14,761 bases of DNA from an uncultured Bacilli bacterium. GTDB taxonomy: Bacteria > Bacillota_I > Bacilli_A > RF39 > UBA660. The stretch spans positions 1-14,761 of the forward strand of contig CANROY010000032.1 in assembly GCA_947632355.1 (NCBI GenBank), read 5' to 3'. The position numbers and the translations under genes were made by a program. Position 1 is the stretch's first letter. Each line of letters starts with the position of its first letter. Shown here piece after piece: positions 7,005 to 14,297 of this stretch. Below the pieces are notes generated by a model. The model did not search any database and was not told where the DNA came from. It was given only the letters and a program-made list of their open reading frames with translations.

Positions 7005-7585
7005 GATTTTTCTTTTACAGTAATACACCATTTTCCAATATCTGTATCCATAAACTTTTCTATGTCTTGAAAAATTTTTCTTTGCTTGACTTTAAAAAGA
7101 GGATCACAAATGATAAAAGAATCTTCTTCATAGCCTGAAATTAAAATAGCGTGAAATTGATTATTCAATTGTCCTGCTAAAATAATGAGAACTCCTTCTT
7201 CTAACTTTTGCTTTAAAAATAGAGGATTTATATCAATTCCATTTTTTATAATAGTTCCATTTTCTTCTGCTCTTTTTAAAAACACCTTATATTCTTTCAT
7301 TGCTAAAGTAAATTCTTCATCTGTTAAAATATTCTTTTTATTTTCAAATAAATTGTATTCAGAATGAAATAATATTGTTTCTAAACCATTTTTAGCAAAA
7401 TGATAAGCCAAAGCCGAAAAAGGTGTACCACTTATCCATTTAGAACCATAAATTCTAAAAAGACGTTTTTCATCATACCAATTGGCTTTTTCTATTATAT
7501 GATAATATTCAAGTACCATCATCATACAAGCAATTGCACAAGTATTTCCTTTTTGTTTATAAACTTTGACATCCTTATCTATCAT
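7001..7585 (-). CDS. C39-like cysteine peptidase
   Basis: A 194-aa papain-fold protein of the peptidase C39 / C39-like type. Q-K-G-N-T-C-A near the N-terminus gives the oxyanion Gln11 and nucleophile Cys16. F-H-A-I-L-I-S-G-Y gives His145, and I-I-C-D-P-L gives Asp161, the full expected set and order. There is no signal peptide, transmembrane domain or fused ABC ATPase, unlike bacteriocin exporters that carry C39 as a leader peptidase. It is probably a stand-alone cytosolic peptidase or acyl/peptidyl transferase (compare BtrH-like proteins). The ATG at 7583-7585 has AAGGAG 6 nt upstream. It follows the intact ABC-F gene by 20 nt and is likely cotranscribed. Its TAA shares bases with the TAG of the convergent ABC-F pseudogene (TTAG at 7001-7004), with no terminator between them. 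Substrate unknown. Confidence 0.75.
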   Translation of the reverse strand: MIDKDVKVYKQKGNTCAIACMMMVLEYYHIIEKANWYDEKRLFRIYGSKWISGTPFSALAYHFAKNGLETILFHSEYNLFENKKNILTDEEFTLAMKEYKVFLKRAEENGTIIKNGIDINPLFLKQKLEEGVLIILAGQLNNQFHAILISGYEEDSFIICDPLFKVKQRKIFQDIEKFMDTDIGKWCITVKEKS

Positions 7586-7605
7586 TTTAGACTCCTTATA
7601 TTCTA

Positions 7606-9237
7606 TTAGTTTTTATTATGATTCAAATTATAGAAATGTTCAATGATTTTTTTGTCATACCACACAATTTTACCTTCAGGTAATAAAATCAATCTTTCTA
7701 CTCCCAAATGTTCAATAAATTCTGGATTATGAGAAACAACTAACATAGTCCCTTCAAATGTTTTAAAAGTTTCTGCAATAATTCTTTGAGTATCAGGATC
7801 TAAATGATTGGTTGGTTCATCCAAAATAAGTAAATTTGCTCCTTGTAAAGAGAGTTTTGCTAGTGCAACTCGGCTTCGCTCTCCTGGTGATAATATAGAA
7901 ACCTTCTTAAATACATCATCTCCATAAAATAAAAATCTACCTAAAGTGGAACGTACTTGTCTTTGTGAAAGATTTAAATCTGAAAAATTTTCTAAAATTG
8001 TTTTTTCATTCTTTAAAATTTCGTGCTCTTGAGCATAATACCCTATATCTGTTTTATGGCCAAATTCAATTATTCCATCATCTGGTTGCAACTGTCCAAT
8101 AATTAATTTTAATAAAGTGGATTTCCCTACTCCATTTTCTCCAACAATTAAAAATTTTTCTCCTTTATGAACTTCAAAAGACACATTATCTATAACCTTA
8201 TTTATAGATTTTTTATCATATTGAAAAGACAAATTTCTTACAATTAAAGGATAATTTGAACTTTCTCTTGCCATTTCCATTTTTATATTTGCACTTTTTG
8301 TTTTAGGAGCAACATCAATTTTATTTTCCAATAGTTTTTCTAACTTTTTTTCACGATCTTGAGCCATTCTTTTCCTTTTACTAGAAACCATCTTATATTG
8401 ATTTACGATTTCTTTTAGTTTTTTAATTTCTTTTTCTTGGCTTTCGGCTTTCTTAAGAATTGCATTTTCATATTCTTCGTGTAACTTTATAAATTTATTA
8501 TAATTTCCATCATATAATTCCATTTTTTTCGTTCTTTTATCTAAAAATAATATTTTCGTTGTAATTTCATTTAAAAAATCAATATCGTGAGAAATAACAT
8601 ATATACTATTTTTATATCCTTTTAAAAATTGAGTAACAAAATTCTTTGTTTCAGGGTCCAAATGATTCGTAGGTTCATCAAGTAGTACAACTTCAGGTTT
8701 AGAATAGAGTAATCTTGCAAAAGCAATTTTTGATTTTTGACCACCGGATAATTCATCTAAATTTTTTAATAATATTTCATCTGTTATTTGTAATCCATTT
8801 ATAATTTTTTGAAGTTCCGTATTAGCAGATTCATATCCCCAGTATTCAAGTTTTTTTTGAATTTTATCAACTGTTTTAAATAATCTATTTTGATTTTCAG
8901 GTATCGTTTCTTGAGCAATTTCTTTATAAACATCTTGTAGTTGTGCATTTAATTCTTCGATTGGTCTTCCTGATTCCAAAAATTCCAAAACTGTTATATG
9001 CATAGAAGGAATTTCATCGTGAATGACTTGAGGCAAATACCCTATTCTTGGATTGTTACTAAATTTAATGGAACCACTATCAGGTGAAATATGACCTAAT
9101 AGCACTTTAAAAAAAGTAGTTTTTCCTGCACCATTTACTCCAACAATTCCAACTTTTTCTTTTTCATTGATTGTTAAATCAATATTTTGAAATATTTCTT
9201 GCGTACCAAAAGTTAAAGATAAATTTTTTATTTGCAT
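7606..9237 (-). CDS. ABC-F family ATPase (ribosome-associated)
   Basis: Complete twin-NBD ABC-F protein of 543 aa without membrane segments. NBD1 has GVNGAGKT (33-40), LSGGQ (163-167) and LLDEPTNHLD (Glu188). NBD2 has GENGVGKST (366-374), LSPGE (449-453) and ILDEPTNHLD (473-480). Between them lies a charged helical linker (about 252-307, with KRKRMAQDREKKLEKLLE), the P-site tRNA interaction motif that enters the ribosome in this family. ABC-F proteins either resolve stalled translation or dislodge 50S antibiotics; sequence alone does not separate these. The frame opens at a GTG (9244-9246), but this is part of the Shine-Dalgarno AGGTGAT. The ATG at 9235-9237 has 6-nt spacing and is the start. 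A promoter element lies just upstream. C39-like gene follows. Confidence 0.9.
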   Translation of the reverse strand: MQIKNLSLTFGTQEIFQNIDLTINEKEKVGIVGVNGAGKTTFFKVLLGHISPDSGSIKFSNNPRIGYLPQVIHDEIPSMHITVLEFLESGRPIEELNAQLQDVYKEIAQETIPENQNRLFKTVDKIQKKLEYWGYESANTELQKIINGLQITDEILLKNLDELSGGQKSKIAFARLLYSKPEVVLLDEPTNHLDPETKNFVTQFLKGYKNSIYVISHDIDFLNEITTKILFLDKRTKKMELYDGNYNKFIKLHEEYENAILKKAESQEKEIKKLKEIVNQYKMVSSKRKRMAQDREKKLEKLLENKIDVAPKTKSANIKMEMARESSNYPLIVRNLSFQYDKKSINKVIDNVSFEVHKGEKFLIVGENGVGKSTLLKLIIGQLQPDDGIIEFGHKTDIGYYAQEHEILKNEKTILENFSDLNLSQRQVRSTLGRFLFYGDDVFKKVSILSPGERSRVALAKLSLQGANLLILDEPTNHLDPDTQRIIAETFKTFEGTMLVVSHNPEFIEHLGVERLILLPEGKIVWYDKKIIEHFYNLNHNKN

Positions 9238-9255
9238 TTGTATCACCTATTTTCG

Positions 9256-9275
9256 CTTGTAGTACTATTGTAACA
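9256..9275 (-). promoter_or_regulatory. Extended -10 element of the ABC-F gene, copy 2 of a shared 20-mer
   Basis: Minus strand TGTTACAATAG then TACTACAAG, identical in 18 of 20 bases to 5300-5319. It begins immediately after the HTH gene stop (9276-9278), so ABC-F can be transcribed apart from the HTH gene. TGT-TACAAT is the extended -10; no clear -35. Confidence 0.5.
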
Positions 9276-9533
9276 TTATTTTCTTTTTCTAACCTTCTCT
9301 ATCTTAATAGTATACCCAATAGGTCCTAAAATGGAAAGTAAACTTTTAATACTTGGAGAACAACTACCATTTTCTATACGTGCTATTTTTGTTCTAGATA
9401 CATTAGAAAATTTCGATAATAACTCTTGTGTTAAATTATTTTCTTTTCGAAAACGAATAAATTCTTTTACAAATATCTCGTTTAATTTTTCTGCATCATA
9501 GGACTCATCTATATAACTTATATCATAATCCAT
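9276..9533 (-). CDS. XRE-family HTH regulator (HigA-like antitoxin type)
   Basis: An 85-aa DNA-binding protein. Residues about 28-65 form a Cro/C1-type helix-turn-helix: FRKENNLTQELLSKFSNVS, then RTKIARIENGSCSPSIKSL, with L-T-Q and R-I-E-N-G as landmarks. The tail LGPIGYTIKIEKV resembles the C-terminus of HigA-type antitoxins of the RelE/HTH systems. A longer frame begins at 9602 but has no ribosome-binding site and would run through the operator. The ATG at 9531-9533 has AGGTG 8 nt upstream and is the start. A perfect inverted repeat lies 20 nt before the ATG, indicating autoregulation. No HigB-like toxin gene is adjacent; the neighbours are the ABC-F gene downstream and a divergent acyltransferase. 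It is an orphan antitoxin or a dedicated repressor. Confidence 0.8.
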   Translation of the reverse strand: MDYDISYIDESYDAEKLNEIFVKEFIRFRKENNLTQELLSKFSNVSRTKIARIENGSCSPSIKSLLSILGPIGYTIKIEKVRKRK

Positions 9534-9553
9534 TTTTTCATCACCTGTATAAA

Positions 9554-9573
9554 TTGTATCATATTTGATACAA
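9554..9573. promoter_or_regulatory. Operator: perfect 8-4-8 inverted repeat
   Basis: TTGTATCA-TATT-TGATACAA has fully complementary 8-nt arms with a 4-nt spacer. It lies between the HTH start and the divergent acyltransferase promoter. It includes TACAAT (9553-9558, minus strand), a candidate -10 of the HTH gene. The position is classic for self-repression by a HigA-type regulator. It ends 16 bp before the -35 of the divergent gene, so that gene may also be affected. Confidence 0.7.
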
Positions 9574-9589
9574 GAAATGTAAAGTAATC

Positions 9590-9618
9590 TTGCAATACCC
9601 ATTTTTTCATATTATGAT
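9590..9618 (+). promoter_or_regulatory. Sigma-A promoter of the acyltransferase gene
   Basis: TTGCAA (9590-9595), a 17-bp spacer and TATGAT (9613-9618). The start would be near 9625, just before GGAGG (9632-9636). This placement also rules out the upstream in-frame ATG at 9590 as the start codon. Confidence 0.55.
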
Positions 9619-9643
9619 GAATTTAGAATTCGGAGGAAAGAAT

Positions 9644-10873
9644 ATGGAAAAAGAAAATTTTGCCTTTGATGGAAAATTAACTGCAGAAGAATTAAAAATA
9701 TTAAGAGAAAATTTAGTCAATGAAAAACAAATTCAAAATATTGAGCATTATTTAAATAAATACAAAGAATATTTATGTGGATTCAGCGATTTAGTTGGCG
9801 ATTATGGTTTACCAACAAAGGATTTTTTTAAAAATATAAAAAAATATGGATATTTATTAGAAAATGATCCCATTAAGGTAATTAATAAAAAAGATGTTAT
9901 ATTTAGAAAATTCACGAATAAATTAATTAAAAAAGTTGGTCCAACTTTTTTAGCATCTCAACAAATATTTGAAAATAGAAACTATTTAAAAAATAATTCT
10001 AATATACCTGATTCAGGAATTATCCTTCCAAAAGAACCAGTTATTTGGACATCCAATCATTATTTTAAAGATGATGCATTAGGTTCCATTTTGGCTGCAA
10101 AACGACCAACGTATTTTCTATTTGGAAGTTTGCCACAATTTTATAATGATGCTGATGGGGCAACAGCAAATTTAATTGGTTCCTTAATAGTAAATAGAAA
10201 AGTGAAATCTAGTAAACAAGCCTCTTTCGAAAAAGTTAAAAGAGCTTTAGCTTTAAAAACCGATGTTTTATGGTATCCAGAAGGAGTATGGAACAAGACC
10301 CCTAATCAATTAATTCTAGATTTATGGAGAGGAATTTATTGCTTTGCAAATGAAACAGGCACAAAATTAGTGCCTATTATACATTATGTTTTTGATCCGA
10401 CACGTAAAATAGATAAATCAATAAATCCTATCCATACTGTAATAGATGACCCTGTTGATCTAACGCAATTTACAGAAAAGCAAGGGTTAGAATATTATCG
10501 AGATATTATGGCCACTTGGTATTATTTAATGATGGAAAAATATGGAAAATGGACTCGAAAAGAATTAATGAATTTTTATGAACAAAGAGCTATAGCTCGA
10601 AACGTAAAACCTGCAGAATTAAAAGAAAGACCATTATCTATACATGAAGCATATGAAATCTATATGTATGATTTACAAGATCAAGTAGCTCAATATGATA
10701 AAGAAATTGAATTAAGTGCGGATTATCGTCCAAAAAGCAAAATTAGACCTGAAGATGCTTTTGAAAATATAGCAAATATTAAAAATACTACTCCTGAAAA
10801 TGTATGGAATGTTATTGAAGCACAACAAATTGTTAGAGAAAGAAAAAGAGAAGATTACCAAAGAAGATTTTAA
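9644..10873 (+). CDS. PlsC-like acyltransferase domain protein
   Basis: A 409-aa protein with the glycerolipid acyltransferase signatures. S-N-H-Y-F-K-D-D gives an HX4D catalytic pair (His139, Asp144), and W-Y-P-E-G-V (210-215) corresponds to the F-P-E-G-T substrate block. It is followed by TGTKLVPIIHYVF, the V-P-I motif. The family moves acyl chains to glycerol phosphates or related acceptors at the membrane. No confident transmembrane helix is visible, so membrane contact would be peripheral. The N-terminal 120 residues and the charged C-terminal 120 residues have no domain I recognise, and the protein is longer than the usual ~240-aa PlsC. The frame extends up to 9590, but the ATG at 9644 has GGAGG 7 nt upstream. 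The gene stands alone under its own promoter. Fold likely; acceptor unknown. Confidence 0.72.
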   Translation: MEKENFAFDGKLTAEELKILRENLVNEKQIQNIEHYLNKYKEYLCGFSDLVGDYGLPTKDFFKNIKKYGYLLENDPIKVINKKDVIFRKFTNKLIKKVGPTFLASQQIFENRNYLKNNSNIPDSGIILPKEPVIWTSNHYFKDDALGSILAAKRPTYFLFGSLPQFYNDADGATANLIGSLIVNRKVKSSKQASFEKVKRALALKTDVLWYPEGVWNKTPNQLILDLWRGIYCFANETGTKLVPIIHYVFDPTRKIDKSINPIHTVIDDPVDLTQFTEKQGLEYYRDIMATWYYLMMEKYGKWTRKELMNFYEQRAIARNVKPAELKERPLSIHEAYEIYMYDLQDQVAQYDKEIELSADYRPKSKIRPEDAFENIANIKNTTPENVWNVIEAQQIVRERKREDYQRRF

Positions 10874-10883
10874 ATTATCTAAT

Positions 10884-10940
10884 TGTAAATTTACTTTTTT
10901 AACCTCAACAATTTACATTTTCTTAAGAATATGATACGAT
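10884..10940 (+). promoter_or_regulatory. Inverted repeat and candidate promoter before the phosphorelay operon
   Basis: TGTAAATT (10884-10891) and AATTTACA (10910-10917) are perfect inverted arms 18 nt apart. The right arm contains TTTACA (10912-10917), which is 17 bp from TACGAT (10935-10940), itself preceded by TGA. If that pair is the promoter, the start falls near 10947, very close to the AAGGTG ribosome site. An alternative -10 is TATGAT (10930-10935). The repeat could equally be a weak terminator for the acyltransferase. Confidence 0.35.
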
Positions 10941-10955
10941 TAATAAGGTGATAAT

Positions 10956-12785
10956 ATGTCAGGAGTTCTTTTACCAGCTTGTGCTATATTCTTTTCAGGT
11001 TTATTATGTTTAGTTTATTTTTCAAAAGAAAGAATTAATTTATTGGAAAATAAAATGTACTCATTAATGATAGTTAGCATATTTTTTGATAGTATATTAG
11101 TAACTATTTTACAATCTTTTGCTACAAACGGAATTACATCTTTAGAGTATACATTAATACCTGTTCTAAATAAAATAGACTTTATCTTTTTAATTATTCA
11201 TAATACATGCTTATTATTTTATACGATATTAATTACTATACCAAAATTTAAGGAAAAATTTAAATATTATTCTATTCCATTTTTTATATTAAATTTTATC
11301 GTATTAATTTTTACTTTTTTATCAAAAATTGAATTGTTAAACAATAATGGAAATTATACTATCGGTGGCACAGCTGTTTATTATGTTTATGTTTTATGTG
11401 CTTTTTATATTATATTGTCTATATTAATTGTACTTTTTAACATTAAACATATAGATAAAAGGCATATTCCTATTTTAGTAATTATCTTTATATCTATTTT
11501 AATGGTAATCTTTTTTAACTTAAATCCCTACTTAATTTTTATATCCATTACATCCACTTTTCTAAACTATGTAATGTTTTTCACTATTGAAAATCCAGAT
11601 GTTAAAATGATCGAACAATTAAACATTGCTAAAGAGGCTGCTGATAAAGCCAATAGAGCCAAAACAGAATTCTTATCAAGTATGTCTCACGAAATAAGAA
11701 CTCCATTAAATGCCATTGTTGGTTTTAGTGAATGTATGTTATCAAGTAAAGATTTAAATGAAACAAAAGAATTTGCCAAAGATGTTGTAGATGCTTCTCA
11801 AAACTTACTAGAAATCGTAAATGGAATACTAGATATTTCTAAAATAGAAGCCAATAAAATGGAAGTTATTCCAACGGAATATAATCCAAGAGAAGTCTTT
11901 AACTCCTTATGTGCTCTTGTAAAACCAAGAATTGGGGAAAAACCAATTGAATTTAAAGTGAATATCTCCCCTGACCTACCGGGTGTATTAAAGGGAGATA
12001 TGGGAAAAGTTAAACAAATTATATTAAACTTACTTACAAACGCTGCAAAGTATACAGATAAAGGTAGTATAGAATTTAATGTAACATGTATTAATCGCCA
12101 AGATACAAAGGAATGCTTACTCTATATTGCTGTAAAAGATACAGGTCGTGGTATAAAGCAAGAAAACATTGATAAATTATTTAATAAATTTGAAAGATTA
12201 GATGAAGATAAAAATACAACGATTGAAGGAACAGGACTTGGACTTGCTATTACCAAAAGCCTTGCAGAAATGATGGGTGGTAAAATTACTGTAAGTAGTA
12301 AATATGAAGAAGGTTCTGTGTTTAGAGTTTACTTAGAACAAGAGATCATCAGTATGGAAATTCCGGAAAGCAAGAATGAAGAAATGGAAATTGAATACAA
12401 TCTAAGTGTAGGAAAACGTATTTTAATTGTAGATGACTCTAAGATTAATTTAAAAGTAGCCAACCAAATTCTAAAGCCTTATAACTTCAATGTTAAAATG
12501 GTTGAAAGTGGCTATGAATGTTTAGAATTAATGGAAACACAGACATTTGATTTAATCTTAATGGATATTATGATGCCAAAAATGAATGGTGTTGAAACAT
12601 TAAGAAGATTAAAAGAAATTGAAGGTTTTGATATTCCCGTAATTGCTTTAACTGCAGATGCAATTGAAGGACAAGATGTAAAATATTTAAATGCTGGATT
12701 TGATGCTTATTTATCAAAACCAATTGACCGATATGAATTAGATAGGGTTTTAAAAAAATATTTAGGAGGTAATGAAGATGAATAG
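10956..12785 (+). CDS. Hybrid sensor histidine kinase with REC domain
   Basis: A 609-aa membrane kinase that autophosphorylates and passes phosphate to its own receiver. Residues 1-212 contain six to seven hydrophobic helices (about 5-22, 34-55, 72-94, 103-121, 137-163, 170-189, 192-212) with no recognised sensor domain. A short coiled linker (AKEAADKANRAKTEF) leads to the HisKA H-box S-H-E-I-R-T-P-L-N with His245. The HATPase has N362 in LLTNAAKY, D395 in DTGRG, and GTGLGL (425-430). The REC domain (about 487-605) has IVDDS, phospho-acceptor Asp537 in LMDIMMP, and Lys588 in LSKP. The ATG at 10956 has AAGGTG 5 nt upstream. The stop overlaps the HPt-REC gene by 8 nt. The signal is unknown; the embedded sensor suggests a membrane or lipophilic cue. 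Confidence 0.93.
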   Translation: MSGVLLPACAIFFSGLLCLVYFSKERINLLENKMYSLMIVSIFFDSILVTILQSFATNGITSLEYTLIPVLNKIDFIFLIIHNTCLLFYTILITIPKFKEKFKYYSIPFFILNFIVLIFTFLSKIELLNNNGNYTIGGTAVYYVYVLCAFYIILSILIVLFNIKHIDKRHIPILVIIFISILMVIFFNLNPYLIFISITSTFLNYVMFFTIENPDVKMIEQLNIAKEAADKANRAKTEFLSSMSHEIRTPLNAIVGFSECMLSSKDLNETKEFAKDVVDASQNLLEIVNGILDISKIEANKMEVIPTEYNPREVFNSLCALVKPRIGEKPIEFKVNISPDLPGVLKGDMGKVKQIILNLLTNAAKYTDKGSIEFNVTCINRQDTKECLLYIAVKDTGRGIKQENIDKLFNKFERLDEDKNTTIEGTGLGLAITKSLAEMMGGKITVSSKYEEGSVFRVYLEQEIISMEIPESKNEEMEIEYNLSVGKRILIVDDSKINLKVANQILKPYNFNVKMVESGYECLELMETQTFDLILMDIMMPKMNGVETLRRLKEIEGFDIPVIALTADAIEGQDVKYLNAGFDAYLSKPIDRYELDRVLKKYLGGNEDE

Positions 12786-13533
12786 TAAAGTAGACTTATT
12801 AAAATCTTATAATGTAGATGTAGAGAAAGCATTAGAATTATGGGGAGATATGGATTCTTATAATGATAGTTTAAAAGAGTTCAAAGATACTTTGAACTCC
12901 AAACTAGCTAGTTTGGAAGGCTACAAAAACGCCGGGGATTTACAAAACTACTCTATTTTAGTGCACAGTATGAAAAGTGAAGCCAGATATTTAGGTTTTA
13001 TGGCCGATGCAGAAATATTCTATGATCACGAATTAAAAAGTAAAGAAGGAAATGTTGAATATATTAATAACAACTTTAACGTTGTTCGAGAAACTGTACA
13101 TAAAATAGTGACTTTATTAAATAATTACTTTAGTGAAGAAGAATTAAGTGATAAAAAAAATATTTTAATTGCAGATGATTCCAATATTATTCTAAATTAC
13201 TTAGAAAAGAATATGACAAATGAATATAAAGTTATAAAAGCCTTAGATGGTAGTGATGCTATAAAAGTATTACAAAATAATGATATTTATGCTATTTTAC
13301 TTGATTTAAATATGCCAGGTATTGATGGATTCCACGTACTTGACTATTTAAAAGAAAATAACTTAATTGAAAAAATACCTGTTGTTATTATCACCGGTGA
13401 TGATACAGAACAAACGATAAAAGAAGCATTCACATACCCTATTCTAGATGTGTTAAATAAACCTTTTAATGACAAGAGTATTGATAAAATCTTACTATCA
13501 ATTCAAAGTTTTTACGAAAATCATAAAATTTAG
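12778..13533 (+). CDS. HPt-REC phosphorelay protein without output domain
   Basis: A 251-aa soluble protein. Its N-terminal helical bundle (about 1-115) has V-H-S-M-K-S-E-A-R-Y-L-G, an HPt histidine box with His63. Its C-terminal REC domain (about 126-251) has IADDS (Asp133/Asp134), Asp176 in LLDLNMPG, and Lys228 in LNKPF. It should receive phosphate from the REC domain of the upstream kinase on His63 and pass it to a REC aspartate, its own or another. There is no DNA-binding, GGDEF or enzymatic output. The frame opens at ATG 12772, only 2 nt after AGGAGG (12764-12769). The ATG at 12778 has 8-nt spacing and is the start. It overlaps the kinase stop by 8 nt, so synthesis is coupled and stoichiometric complex formation is likely. 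Confidence 0.9.
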   Translation: MNSKVDLLKSYNVDVEKALELWGDMDSYNDSLKEFKDTLNSKLASLEGYKNAGDLQNYSILVHSMKSEARYLGFMADAEIFYDHELKSKEGNVEYINNNFNVVRETVHKIVTLLNNYFSEEELSDKKNILIADDSNIILNYLEKNMTNEYKVIKALDGSDAIKVLQNNDIYAILLDLNMPGIDGFHVLDYLKENNLIEKIPVVIITGDDTEQTIKEAFTYPILDVLNKPFNDKSIDKILLSIQSFYENHKI

Positions 13534-13568
13534 TGTATAAATTACATATAAATACATATACTATTAAT

Positions 13569-13602
13569 GGAAAACGAATAACGATTTAGTTAAACGTTTT
13601 CC
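13569..13602. other. Stem-loop just upstream of the operon terminator
   Basis: GGAAAACG (13569-13576) pairs with CGTTTTCC (13595-13602). Inside it TAAC (13579-13582) pairs with GTTA (13589-13592) around a 6-nt loop. It is not followed by a T-run on the plus strand. It may stabilise the mRNA 3' end or act with the next hairpin. Confidence 0.5.
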
Positions 13603-13607
13603 AAATA

Positions 13608-13642
13608 GAAAACCACTTAATTGTTTAAATTGAGTGGTTTTC
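13608..13642. terminator. Strong stem-loop between convergent genes
   Basis: A 14-bp stem (GAAAACCACTTAAT, 13608-13621, with ATTGAGTGGTTTTC, 13629-13642; one G-T pair) closes a 7-nt loop. The plus-strand side ends GGTTTTCTTT, suiting termination of the kinase/HPt operon. The mirror arm ends GGTTTTC on the minus strand, so it can serve both directions. The minus-strand DUF433 gene stops inside the loop, at 13625. Confidence 0.75.
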
Positions 13643-14011
13643 TTTGGCTTTAAAATTTTTAATAGTATAAAGAATAGAAATCAGGATTTGTTCTTCATTA
13701 AGAGTAGGATAATTATTCTTTATATCTTGTAAAGACTGTTCAATATTTTTATCATAATAATTTGATTTTAAAAAATTCATAATTGTAATTGGTTGAATTC
13801 TTGTTCCTCTTATTACAAGTTTTCCATCACAAATATTTTTATTTCTTTCAAAATACTTACTATAATCCATTTTCTTTGATAAATGCTTTAGTTGAAGATA
13901 ATAAAAATAATTAATTAACTTAGAAAAATATGTTATTGATTTATCCTTTTTTATTTCAAATGAATTATCAAAAGTTTTATAAAATTCTTTCATAACCATT
14001 TCTAACATCAT
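13625..14011 (-). CDS. DUF433 (VapB45-like antitoxin family) protein
   Basis: A 128-aa protein. The C-terminal half is a DUF433 domain: N-I-C-D-G-K-L-V-I-R-G-T-R-I (59-72), then a helix and Y-P-T-L-N-E-E-Q-I-L-I-S-I-L-Y (around 100-118). The fold is a winged/HTH-like module found in VapB45-type antitoxins and orphan regulators. The N-terminal 45 residues are helical and lysine-rich, unlike anything I can name. The frame opens at 14056, but the ATG at 14009-14011 (MMLEMVMKEF) has AGGTG 8 nt upstream and is preferred. A perfect extended -10 lies 28 nt upstream. No toxin gene (PIN/DUF5615 type) is next to it in the window, so it is an orphan here. The gene ends inside the terminator hairpin of the convergent operon. 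Confidence 0.78.
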   Translation of the reverse strand: MMLEMVMKEFYKTFDNSFEIKKDKSITYFSKLINYFYYLQLKHLSKKMDYSKYFERNKNICDGKLVIRGTRIQPITIMNFLKSNYYDKNIEQSLQDIKNNYPTLNEEQILISILYTIKNFKAKENHSI

Positions 14012-14038
14012 ATAATTATCACCTCTTTTATTAATTGA

Positions 14039-14047
14039 ATTATAACA
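14039..14047 (-). promoter_or_regulatory. Extended -10 of the DUF433 gene
   Basis: On the minus strand this is TGT-TATAAT, a perfect -10 with the TGn extension. It lies 28 nt before the ATG and upstream of the AGAGGTGAT ribosome site. No matching -35 is visible. Confidence 0.55.
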
Positions 14048-14190
14048 TATATACACAGAAAAAAGTATAGCGACAAATGACTTTAATAATAATTCCTAGT
14101 CTGCCAATGATGAAAAAACTTATCAAGTTCAAGAGCATTGATTTTCTAATAAATATATGATAGATTACTATTATGATTTATAAATTGGCT

Positions 14191-14284
14191 GCATTGTGAA
14201 GATTTCGAGGAACATATTAGTCAGTCTAAATTATGCTTGTAAGAATAGCATTGTGAAGAACTATGTTCGAGGAACATATAAGTC
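14191..14284 (+). repeat. Diverged direct repeat within the candidate RNA
   Basis: GCATTGTGAAGA occurs at 14191-14202 and 14248-14259. TTCGAGGAACATAT followed by T/A and AGTC occurs at 14204-14222 and 14266-14284 (18 of 19 identical). The second copy has extra bases before TTCGAGG that complete an inner hairpin. Confidence 0.85.
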
Positions 14285-14297
14285 TATTCGTTGTAGC

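Noticed and set aside
5417..9237. Two ABC-F genes as a recent tandem duplication
   Set aside because: Their linkers and motif contexts differ widely (LSGGEK versus LSGGQK, DEITNHLD versus DEPTNHLD) and they lie on opposite strands; they are distinct family members.
7001..9237. Bacteriocin export system (C39 peptidase plus ABC protein)
   Set aside because: The ABC protein is a soluble ABC-F without membrane helices, the C39-like protein is free-standing, and no precursor peptide with a GG leader is visible.
9534..9602. N-terminal extension of the HTH gene from ATG 9600-9602
   Set aside because: No ribosome site, and translation would run through the 8-4-8 operator; ATG 9531-9533 is well supported.
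9590..9643. Upstream in-frame ATG that would extend the acyltransferase by 18 residues
   Set aside because: It has no Shine-Dalgarno and overlaps the -35 of the TTGCAA-17-TATGAT promoter; ATG 9644 has a clear GGAGG.
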